Below, piece by piece: positions 1 through 6,611 of a stretch of DNA of 16,958 bases. Origin of the DNA: Treponema sp. UBA4326. GTDB taxonomy: Bacteria > Spirochaetota > Spirochaetia > Treponematales > Treponemataceae. The translations under genes and the position numbers were made by a program. The notes beneath the pieces were generated by a model. That model had not been told where the DNA came from, searched no databases, and saw only the letters and a program-made list of their open reading frames with translations. Numbering within the stretch: the first letter of the stretch is position 1; each line of letters starts with the position of its first letter. The stretch is from contig DGTW01000291.1 in the NCBI GenBank assembly GCA_002393835.1, positions 1 through 16,958 on the forward strand, written 5' to 3'.

Positions 1-2
1 CT

Positions 3-35
3 AAAAAAAAGGCGAACTCTAAAAAAGAATTCGCC
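3..35 (-). terminator. Rho-independent terminator of the left lipoprotein operon
   Basis: Read on the minus strand, a 9-bp stem (35-27 with 19-11, GGCGAATTC with GAGTTCGCC, one G-U wobble) closes a 7-nt loop. It is followed at once by eight T (10-3). Stem, loop and U-tract all fit an intrinsic terminator. It lies downstream of the minus-strand operon that starts at 5441. Confidence 0.85.
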
Positions 36-213
36 GTTAAATTCAAATAATAATAGTATGAATTGATTTATTTACTTTGAGACTCAGCATGTCAAAACAA
101 ATTACCGTTTTCATACTGAAAGCAAATAATATCAGAAAAAGGGATTTTATGCTAGTGGGTGCGACAAGTTTCAAGCACTTTCCTGGGGCCTTCTAAATCC
201 CATTCAATCCTCG

Positions 214-438
214 TCAGTACAAATTCTTCATTCCTACGCCAAAAATAAATTTGCCGGAATGAAACCAGCTCTCTTCGTTGTGGTTGTACTCCCAATCCCA
301 CTGATAAAACAAGCCTGCCTTAATTCTCATGCTTGCCTTTCCGATGTTTATGATTTAGCCGCCGACCTTCAGGCTGAGCCTTTCGTATTTGTTCTCGCTT
401 TCTTCGGTGGTAACGCTATCGCCATTTAGGAAAACTTG
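214..438 (-). pseudogene. Decayed C-terminal fragment of a probable outer-membrane/beta-barrel-like protein
   Basis: On the minus strand a 75-codon stretch reads like genuine protein except for one in-frame TAA at 357-355. Before the stop it ends in LSLKVGG. After it the reading resumes as IINIGKASMRIKAG and continues with alternating aromatic and glycine residues (GLFYQWDWEY) to GKFIFGVGMKNLY and a TGA at 216-214. Alternating strands and a short aromatic C-terminus are typical of barrel ends, but the family is not identified. No start codon or ribosome site lies in front of it. It sits between the broken lipoprotein gene and the operon terminator, so it may be the eroded last gene of the operon. 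An ATG at 330 could still open a 38-residue peptide. I see nothing else supportable in 36-213 or 439-490. Confidence 0.45.
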
Positions 439-490
439 TCAAAGAAATTTTTATTTTTTTTTAAGAATTCGGAGTGCTTTACAAGTCCAT

Positions 491-1978
491 TTAATTATCC
501 TTTCTCCGCTCAAATCTTACCGGTTCGGGGTAAAGTATCAGATTATGGTCAACTGGTTTCAACGTGGCAAAATTCTTTTTGATTTTAACAATCTTAAGGT
601 TCGCCTCAAAATATGGAATAAAATATACACTAAGAAAAACTCCTAAATCCCTAATTCCAAATCTTTCTCCTCCGTTTTGATATCCACCAGCACCATATAA
701 AAAGAACACAGAATGTCCCCCCACCGTTATGGGAGCAGAAGCTCGTACACTGACGGCAGAAACTCCTAATCCAAACGAGGGATTAAACTTTAACCACGGT
801 TCAAAAGTTATATCTGTATAAGGAGCATTCCAATCTTCAATCCCAAAATATAAATCTGTATAATTGAAATGATCTGCTTTTGCTTTAACTTTTAAATAAG
901 GTTTTATCTTCTTCCTAAAACCATAATCTGCATTTATCTCAGTTTCACCACCATACATTCCTGAAAAACAAATGTGCGGATTTAAACTTCCAAAGCTAAA
1001 GTTAAAACCTGCTTTAACTGATGCACCGAATACAAGTGGAACACCACCGACATTTAAATGCACATCGCTTAATTTGACCTCGCAATTTTGATTGTTACCG
1101 AATAGTTTATTGAGTTTTTCTTCCATTCCACTAGCAATGATTGCATTCGCTCCAAATATATCATCAAGAATTCTTTCTACACTTTGCAATGTCAAATCTA
1201 CATCAAGCCATACACCTACCCCTAACCTTACTCTCGCATGCTTGTTTTTTATGGATACGCTAGCCTTTACACCTGCACTTAAATTCAATCCCGCTGTCTT
1301 TGGATCAATTCTGCGTGTCTTGTCCTTTTGAACTGGATATAAAATGACCTGACTCAAATCAATGCTATAGAACTTCTTCCACTCTTTCTGAAGTTCATCA
1401 TGTCTATCCTTATAGTTACCATAGCTTGAATAAACTTTACGAGAACTGTCCTGCAAATCAACGACAATATTGCTGGCTCCTGAATACGAGTCAGAATTCA
1501 AACTTTCAGGACTTCCGGTATTGACAAACAAATCTGGATAAATATTCTCAATTTCTGGTGCGTCAATAACTGCATGCGGAGAAGCATCATAAAACTCATC
1601 AAGCAGATTTCGACAAAGCCTTATTTTATCATCTTGCGATACGGTACTCCATGTATATTTCATATCATGATTCAGACTTGCATCATTGAGAATGTTTGCG
1701 TCAACAATATGAGTAAAAAACGCTTCACTTCCAAGCAGAGTGTTCAGCCGGTCAAGCTTTTCAGTAATCGTCATATTCTGAGAAAAATTCAACTGTGCCA
1801 GAATAGTTTCGTCCGAGCCTAAATCCTCAAATAAATTCTCAACTCCACGCTCTCCATCAGGAAATTGCCAAATTTCGTAGGTATAAGTGATTTCAAAATT
1901 TTCGAACTCATCACTGCTCATCAGAGAACGCCCTGAACTACTTGCCGTTACGACATACGAAATTCCGCCAAAATTCAA
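491..1978 (-). CDS. C-terminal segment of the broken lipoprotein
   Basis: The frame is open from 2032, just after TAA 2035-2033. The first usable start is a TTG at 1978 with no ribosome site, so this is probably not an independent gene. The first ~200 residues look globular and helical (ERILDDIF, MEEKLNKLF come later in the chain). From about residue 235 the chain becomes Gly/Val/aromatic beta strands (VRLGVGVWLDVDL, GASVKAGFNFSFG, GLGVSAVSVRASAPI, VFLSVYFIPYFEANLKI), which suggests a beta-sheet or barrel-like C-terminal domain. It ends in FERRKDN. The middle piece connecting it to the lipoprotein signal lies at 2193-1996. Confidence 0.5.
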   Translation of the reverse strand: MNFGGISYVVTASSSGRSLMSSDEFENFEITYTYEIWQFPDGERGVENLFEDLGSDETILAQLNFSQNMTITEKLDRLNTLLGSEAFFTHIVDANILNDASLNHDMKYTWSTVSQDDKIRLCRNLLDEFYDASPHAVIDAPEIENIYPDLFVNTGSPESLNSDSYSGASNIVVDLQDSSRKVYSSYGNYKDRHDELQKEWKKFYSIDLSQVILYPVQKDKTRRIDPKTAGLNLSAGVKASVSIKNKHARVRLGVGVWLDVDLTLQSVERILDDIFGANAIIASGMEEKLNKLFGNNQNCEVKLSDVHLNVGGVPLVFGASVKAGFNFSFGSLNPHICFSGMYGGETEINADYGFRKKIKPYLKVKAKADHFNYTDLYFGIEDWNAPYTDITFEPWLKFNPSFGLGVSAVSVRASAPITVGGHSVFFLYGAGGYQNGGERFGIRDLGVFLSVYFIPYFEANLKIVKIKKNFATLKPVDHNLILYPEPVRFERRKDN

Positions 1979-2189
1979 TGTTGGGTCAGTAGAGCTTAGT
2001 GCCTCAAGGCTATCGTATCGTGTATATTTTTGTTATCGCCATGGAAAATGTACAAAAAATCACCTTCGCTGTTTACACCGTACAAACCCTCATCAACCGC
2101 TTCTGACTGCACAACCGCACGATAGCCTGAGCGAACCTCACTTTCAGAGAACCTGTAAAAAAGAGTCGTATCGAGAGCATCATCTTCAT

Positions 2190-2684
2190 TCATAAAAGTA
2201 AGCCAGCGGGTATTATCCCCAAAACCAGCTCTCCGGATTTCTGGCTCATCATACCTGAGATTGTGGAGACCGCTGACTCCCCGCCAAGACTTGACAAATT
2301 CGTTGTCAAAGAAACTGGGGAAAGTGAATCAAGAGAAGCCCCGCCAGTGCCGTTCGAGTCCTCAACTGTATCATGGTTTCCAGTACTCGTTATAGAAGCT
2401 GTACCCGCTGGGAAAACCTGAACAGATTCCGTATTAATTTTTAATTTTCCTAGCCGAACGCCAATTTTTGTGCCTGCTCTAATCTGACTTTTCTCACCTG
2501 TCGTATCATCAGGAGCATAGATAAGAGAACCACCCATAAAGCTACGATTAGCTGTCAAATATTCATAATTGAGCGGAGAAGGATCTGAATTATCAACTGA
2601 CGGATCGTCTGAGCTACACCCGAGGAAACCGAGAGCCGACAAACTTGCAAACATGAAAATAACAGACATATTCTTTTTCTTCAT
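2190..2684 (-). CDS. N-terminal segment of the broken lipoprotein (164 aa as it stands)
   Basis: This intact reading frame would by itself give a 164-residue lipoprotein. It has a basic, hydrophobic signal, Cys23 in FLGC, then an Asp/Ser-rich linker (SSDDPSVDNSDPSP) and a beta-rich region with many Ser, Thr and Gly. It ends at TGA 2192-2190. That TGA overlaps the ATG (2193) of the next frame, so reinitiation could in principle give a second product. No Shine-Dalgarno sequence precedes that ATG, so a frameshifted single gene is the better reading. Domain family unknown. Confidence 0.55.
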   Translation of the reverse strand: MKKKNMSVIFMFASLSALGFLGCSSDDPSVDNSDPSPLNYEYLTANRSFMGGSLIYAPDDTTGEKSQIRAGTKIGVRLGKLKINTESVQVFPAGTASITSTGNHDTVEDSNGTGGASLDSLSPVSLTTNLSSLGGESAVSTISGMMSQKSGELVLGIIPAGLLL

Positions 2685-2715
2685 AATCCTGCTCCTGATA
2701 AATTAAATTCTTTTT

Positions 2716-4593
2716 CTAATTTGCCAACTTCGCTTCGTTTATGTCGTTCACCAATGCAGAAATCTTTGCCTTATCGTAGAAATTTTCTGGCTTATTGATG
2801 TAGTAGTGCGGTTCGATTCCTGTGTCGATATCGTAGGTTGAGCCGTTTTTTGCAACACTCATTACATTTTTACTTGAAACCTGAAAAATCGTTCCGTCTG
2901 CCGCACTTGTGTTATAAACGCAGCTTGTTCCACCACCGGACATTACTCCCAGAATCGTTGCACGACCAGAGACTTTGAGCATTGCCGGAACCATGTTTCC
3001 ACATGAGAAACTGATTGGCGAGATAAGGCAGAAGAGATTCTTGTCGCTCACAGTATCTGCAGAATTATAGTAGCCGTCCAAATTAACATCGGCCTTGTAA
3101 GTCGCAGACCACTTTGCGCCCGTTATCGGATTGTTAAAATCAAAAGTACATTCTCCGAGAAGCCATGCAAGAACAAACGCCGCCGAATGATTTGCCCCAC
3201 CACCGTTCAAGCTCATGTCGAGAACGATGTTTTCAATGTTAGAATCTGCCTGAATTTTTTCGTTGATTGCGTGAATCAAGGCGATTGTGTCATATTCATT
3301 TTCAAGGGCATGAACATATGCATCCATTTTTTCATCAGTAAATCCTGCAACCAATGTTTTTATGGCATCACCTTTCAACTGGTTGACCGTAAAATGATCA
3401 AACCTGACAATCGCTGTCTTTCCATCACTTGAAACCTCATAACATTTAACTGGATCCCGGACTTTATTCCCGTCTGAATATACGGACTGACTGCCGATTT
3501 TTTTATTCCTTGCATTAACATAATCCTCAATATGACTTAAATAGCTTTTGACCATGGCAGAAGTATGTTTTTCCGTAAGTGTCGCATCCTTTCCTAGATA
3601 ATAAGAATGAACCTTATAAAAAGAATGACCATCACCAAAGTAGAAAGAGCAAACATCATTCAAAGCATTCGCAAAAGTGAGTGCATTGGTGCTCTTAAGG
3701 TCATCACGGATTCCTGCGGCTTTGAAATACGAGTCAAAATCTGGGAACGCCTCAATTCCGTGAATCGCCTTTAAGCCGTAATTGAGGTCAAGATTGAGAC
3801 ACAACTCGTTGTAGCAGAATTCAGCAAGAGCCTCACTTCTTACGCCCGATGCAGTTTCTGTTCCATAATAATCAGCCGCAACGACAGGAATATCTTTTAC
3901 ATTAGTTGAATAATATAAGTTCTTTCCATTGTAAATCAGAGTGCCACCGAAAACATCATCAAAAGTCTGAAGCGGAATTCCCAGACAATAGTCCTCTTCC
4001 ACTTTAAAGATAACAACACCAATATCCTGTTTAACCCAATCCAGCTTAATCGGCTGTCCCGGAATATTGGAAGCATCTGTTATTTCCATGTAGTCACCAA
4101 TATTGGCACAGGCCGTAGGATCCAAATAGGTCTGTGAATTCTGGAAGAACGCATCATAGTTATCAAAGTAAATTGCATGACTTTTTAAATCAACGACGGC
4201 TTTTGTCTTCGTTTGGGAATTTGTAATCGTCACTTCCGTAGTTTCAGCATTTACTTCCGAAATCGAATAAGCATTGCCTTTTAGAGCCTTAAGAATATTA
4301 TCAAAAAGCGGAACATAAGGAATTTCTTCCTTGCCGGTCAAAAATCCGAGAGTGATATGCCCTAAATCGCTGACTTCTCCATCTTTTCGCCCGCGGATAA
4401 CTACATTATTCAGGGTAGGTTCCTCAATCTTCACATCAAAAGTCTGTTCCGCAATGCTCGGAGCATCCTTTCCATCTTTACCGTCCTTTCCATCTCGACC
4501 ATCTTTACCATCTTCGCCCATTGCACAGCCTGCAATAACAGCAGACAAAATAGCAGAAATCAACAAAATTGTGATGTATTTTACTTTTTTCAT
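2716..4593 (-). CDS. S41-family peptidase lipoprotein with collagen-like tract
   Basis: A 625-residue lipoprotein: signal MKKVKYITIL, lipobox VIAGC, lipidated Cys23. Residues 26-43 are six collagen-like Gly-X-Y triplets (GED, GKD, GRD, then GKD three times), probably an extended charged stalk. The rest follows the S41 C-terminal-processing/tricorn pattern: DGHS at 321-324, NGGG at 463-466, and FSCGN at 529-533, where Ser530 is the likely nucleophile, followed by SGGG at 552-555. I see no obvious Lys of the CtpA dyad, so the catalytic set may be of the Ser/His kind or activity may be altered. Residues 502-513 form an EF-hand/dockerin-like loop, DVNLDGYYNSAD. The ATG overlaps the upstream gene's TGA by 4 bp, with GGAAG as ribosome site, so the two are translationally coupled. 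It is a paralogue of the 8498-6612 protein. The substrate is unknown. Confidence 0.85.
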   Translation of the reverse strand: MKKVKYITILLISAILSAVIAGCAMGEDGKDGRDGKDGKDGKDAPSIAEQTFDVKIEEPTLNNVVIRGRKDGEVSDLGHITLGFLTGKEEIPYVPLFDNILKALKGNAYSISEVNAETTEVTITNSQTKTKAVVDLKSHAIYFDNYDAFFQNSQTYLDPTACANIGDYMEITDASNIPGQPIKLDWVKQDIGVVIFKVEEDYCLGIPLQTFDDVFGGTLIYNGKNLYYSTNVKDIPVVAADYYGTETASGVRSEALAEFCYNELCLNLDLNYGLKAIHGIEAFPDFDSYFKAAGIRDDLKSTNALTFANALNDVCSFYFGDGHSFYKVHSYYLGKDATLTEKHTSAMVKSYLSHIEDYVNARNKKIGSQSVYSDGNKVRDPVKCYEVSSDGKTAIVRFDHFTVNQLKGDAIKTLVAGFTDEKMDAYVHALENEYDTIALIHAINEKIQADSNIENIVLDMSLNGGGANHSAAFVLAWLLGECTFDFNNPITGAKWSATYKADVNLDGYYNSADTVSDKNLFCLISPISFSCGNMVPAMLKVSGRATILGVMSGGGTSCVYNTSAADGTIFQVSSKNVMSVAKNGSTYDIDTGIEPHYYINKPENFYDKAKISALVNDINEAKLAN

Positions 4594-5441
4594 ATTAATC
4601 TTCCTTTTTCTATGTTTCCGTTTATTCTTTTTTTCTTCAAAACGACCGAAGAAGTAATCACATTTTCTTTTGTTACTATGAGTCTCGAATTGGCGTATTT
4701 TATTTCCCAGCCATCTTTAGTGACTTCTGTGTATGGAGTTGATGAAGTTAATCCAAATCCGTAACTAAGACCTGTAAGAGAAACATAAGACATGAGCGAA
4801 GTAAAATCGGTAATTGAATCAGAATCGTCTAAATAGAATGTAATGCTTTGTCCATCTCCAGAAATAACTGCGTAGAGGTATTTTGATTCATTGTTTATCG
4901 TGACTTTAGTCGCTGTTTCACTGGAAGCTGAAATAGAAATATAACTTCCATCTACGGGAAGTGTAAATTTACTTTTGTCAGTTATAGATTTAAGTCTTGT
5001 TCCCGAAAGACTACCATCCGTTCCAAGTGTTCCTATCTCCGCACCTAAAAGTCCTGAATAAACATAATATTTTGTTCCTTCTATAGTTAGTTTATATGCC
5101 GAAAGATCGCTAATAGTCGGATGCCACACAAGCTCACCAGATAATCCATAATCAACATAATTTCTCACATTATTTACACACTCCGATGATGTAACATCAA
5201 ATGCCTTGTAATTTCCAATATCCTTAAATTTAAGTGCAAGACATCTTTGTGAATCTAGATAAAAGACAACATTGGATAACTGGCTGTACATATACTCGCC
5301 ATATGAGAAGTTCGGTGCAGTAGGACTTCCTTTTTCCGGCTGATTTGTGACTGTCTCTTCATCATTTGAACATGACAAAAAAACAAACGAACAAATGAGT
5401 GCAAATAGCAGAGCGATTTTAATAAAAATAAATTTTTTCAT
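4590..5441 (-). CDS. Small surface lipoprotein, first gene of the left operon
   Basis: A 283-residue protein. I chose ATG 5441 over the longer TTG-initiated frame (5465) because GGAG sits 7 nt upstream and a classic signal begins here. The signal MKKFIFIKIALLFALICSFV leads to FLSC, with lipidated Cys24, and an acidic/Asn linker (SNDEETVTNQPEKG). The mature part is beta-rich with many Tyr, Ser and Thr and no recognised domain. Its last residues (VVLKKKRINGNIEKG) are unusually basic and overlap the start of the S41 gene by 4 bp. It reads away from the divergent membrane regulator and shares its control region. Probably an envelope accessory of the S41 protein, by context only. Confidence 0.75.
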   Translation of the reverse strand: MKKFIFIKIALLFALICSFVFLSCSNDEETVTNQPEKGSPTAPNFSYGEYMYSQLSNVVFYLDSQRCLALKFKDIGNYKAFDVTSSECVNNVRNYVDYGLSGELVWHPTISDLSAYKLTIEGTKYYVYSGLLGAEIGTLGTDGSLSGTRLKSITDKSKFTLPVDGSYISISASSETATKVTINNESKYLYAVISGDGQSITFYLDDSDSITDFTSLMSYVSLTGLSYGFGLTSSTPYTEVTKDGWEIKYANSRLIVTKENVITSSVVLKKKRINGNIEKGRLI

Positions 5442-5465
5442 ATTAGTCTCCTTTTTTTTAACCAA

Positions 5466-5494
5466 ATTTTAGATGACAAAAAGCACAAAATCAG
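5466..5494 (-). promoter_or_regulatory. Promoter of the left lipoprotein operon
   Basis: On the minus strand CTGATT (5494-5489) and TAAAAT (5471-5466) are separated by 17 bp, giving a start near 5459 and an 18-nt leader that contains the GGAG site. The -35 box overlaps the AGCAC box at 5493-5497, and another box (5482-5486) lies in the spacer, so a protein bound there would affect this promoter directly. Confidence 0.5.
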
Positions 5495-5536
5495 CACAAA
5501 AGGTTTGAAAATTCAGCACGGAATAAGCACATTCTT
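5482..5536. promoter_or_regulatory. Four AGCAC boxes on an 11-bp grid (candidate SAPR/SARP operator)
   Basis: AGCAC begins at 5482, 5493, 5515 and 5526. The spacings are 11, 22 and 11 bp, so five consecutive 11-bp registers carry the box in all but the third (5504, TTTGA). The boxes lie between divergent genes; the rightmost occupies the -35 position of the promoter of the regulator. SARP-family winged-helix proteins are known to bind direct repeats with 11-bp periodicity near -35. The adjacent gene encodes such a domain. Binding itself is inferred. Confidence 0.6.
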
Positions 5537-5554
5537 AGAAAAAACGGTTATAAT
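5526..5554 (+). promoter_or_regulatory. Promoter of the membrane regulator gene
   Basis: A perfect TATAAT (5549-5554) ends 7 nt before ATG 5562. The hexamer 17 bp upstream (5526-5531, AGCACA) is a poor -35 match but is an AGCAC box, as expected of an activator-dependent promoter. The implied start lies at or next to the ATG, so the mRNA may be leaderless. Confidence 0.5.
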
Positions 5555-5561
5555 AGGAAAC

Positions 5562-6596
5562 ATGAAAATCGGGATTCTAAGAATTTATCAGAATCGTTAC
5601 TGGATTTCTCATCAAGATTTGGCAGATTCGGGCGAATCAAACAGAATCATCCTGCTTTTTGTCAGCCCATTCTTATTCTTATTCGGAATCGGAAATTTAA
5701 TCGCCAAAATAATAATGCATCATGCGAATCTTCACGAACATCAAGTCTCGATGATTTATTTCAGTATTTTCATGATTTTCGGCATTTTCACTTTTCTGTT
5801 TTCAAAATGCACAAAAAATGTTTCAAAAGAAAAAGCCTACAAAGTAAAGACGATTCCCGTCTACATAATCATTTATGCAACACTTCTTGCCGCCGTCTAC
5901 AATTTTTACATTCTCGGACAGCCTTTCAACGGATTTGTCGCCTACTGCCTCACTTGTTTTATTGCTCTCTGTGTCTTTTCATTTTCACCAATTCTCTTTT
6001 TGGTAGGACTCATAACGGCACTAAGTTTGATGGCTCCGGGAATTTATTCAAATTTCGGACTGACTGGGCTTGCGGATTCCATTTTGGCAGCAGTTCTGAT
6101 TTTCTGCATGTCGCTTTACAAAAGGAGAATCGAAAAAAAGCACATAATGTTCCTAAAAAAGCAAAAACAGAGCCTTGAAGCAAAAACTTTCGGAAACTTC
6201 ACGCTTTTATACGAAAACAAGGTCGTCAAATTCTCTCGAAAAAAATCCAACGAATTACTTGGCTATCTCGTTTACAAAAACGGAAGCTCCGTAAACACAA
6301 AAGAACTGATTTCCGTGCTTTGGGGCGACAAAGCGAATTCAAGCCAACATGGTAGCAGTCTCAGAAATCTTATCGTAGATATAAAGCATACTTTGGCTGA
6401 ACTTGGGATTCAGAATTTCTTTATTACAGAATACAATAATTTTCGAATCAATCCCGATGTAGTCAAATGTGATTATTATGATTTCCTTGCCGGTGACAAA
6501 AATGCATTAAATAGCTTCGCTGGTGAATTTATGAGCCAGTTCAGCTGGGCAGAAGAAACGGCAGGTTTTCTGGAAATGAAAGTTATGAAAGCATAA
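5562..6596 (+). CDS. Membrane-integral SARP/SAPR-type transcriptional regulator
   Basis: A 344-residue protein from ATG 5562. A TTG at 5505 would add 19 residues but lies among the operator-like boxes and upstream of the TATAAT, so I reject it. Residues 29-186 hold about six hydrophobic spans (near 29-51, 62-82, 98-118, 122-140, 143-160, 168-186), ending in a positive KRRIEKKH. A short coiled linker leads to a cytoplasmic winged-helix domain (about 208-300: FGNFTLLYENK, FSRKKSNELLGYLV, TKELISVLWGD). The tail CDYYDFLAGDKNALNSF, GEFMSQFSWAEET is the signature that follows the helix-turn-helix in SAPR/SARP response regulators. Those normally carry a receiver or stand alone; here membrane spans replace the receiver. 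It is divergent from the left lipoprotein operon and converges with a second S41 gene 15 bp away, with no terminator visible between. Likely role: sensing an envelope or membrane signal and controlling neighbouring surface genes. Confidence 0.8.
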   Translation: MKIGILRIYQNRYWISHQDLADSGESNRIILLFVSPFLFLFGIGNLIAKIIMHHANLHEHQVSMIYFSIFMIFGIFTFLFSKCTKNVSKEKAYKVKTIPVYIIIYATLLAAVYNFYILGQPFNGFVAYCLTCFIALCVFSFSPILFLVGLITALSLMAPGIYSNFGLTGLADSILAAVLIFCMSLYKRRIEKKHIMFLKKQKQSLEAKTFGNFTLLYENKVVKFSRKKSNELLGYLVYKNGSSVNTKELISVLWGDKANSSQHGSSLRNLIVDIKHTLAELGIQNFFITEYNNFRINPDVVKCDYYDFLAGDKNALNSFAGEFMSQFSWAEETAGFLEMKVMKA

Positions 6597-6611
6597 AATG
6601 CAAACACTCAC

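Larger units (their letters stand above)
491..2684 (-). pseudogene. Large surface lipoprotein gene broken by two one-base frameshifts
   Basis: Three consecutive minus-strand reading frames join into one sensible protein of about 731 residues if one base is restored at each of two places. The first segment (2684-2190) starts with a lipoprotein signal, MKKKNMSVIF to FLGC with lipidated Cys23, preceded by an AGGAGC ribosome site. Near 2207-2202 the frame changes: the first frame runs out as PAGLLL and stop, while the next reads LTFMNEDDALD, so PAG-LTFMNEDD is the natural join. At the five-A run at 2031-2027 the frame changes again: FHGDNK continues as KYTRYDSLEALSSTDPT into NFGGISYVVT. Both lesions are losses of one base. 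The family is not recognised; the C-terminal half is rich in glycine/aromatic beta strands. It follows the S41 gene by 31 bp in the same operon. Real decay, strain polymorphism or sequencing error would all look the same here. Confidence 0.7.

Noticed and set aside
52..138. Short minus-strand peptide starting MKTVICFDMLSLK
   Set aside because: Only 23 codons, no ribosome site and no family; probably chance in AT-rich DNA before the terminator.
2024..2036. Programmed -1 frameshift at the five-A run
   Set aside because: The run lacks a good bacterial slippery heptamer (A AAA AAG) and a clear downstream stimulator, and a second unrelated frameshift occurs 175 bp away; mutation or error is simpler.
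5505..5561. TTG start at 5505 for the regulator
   Set aside because: It would put coding sequence through the AGCAC boxes and the TATAAT; ATG 5562 fits promoter position and protein start better.
5807..6178. 123-codon plus-strand ORF inside the regulator gene
   Set aside because: Out-of-frame shadow of the membrane-span region; no ribosome site and no protein-like pattern.
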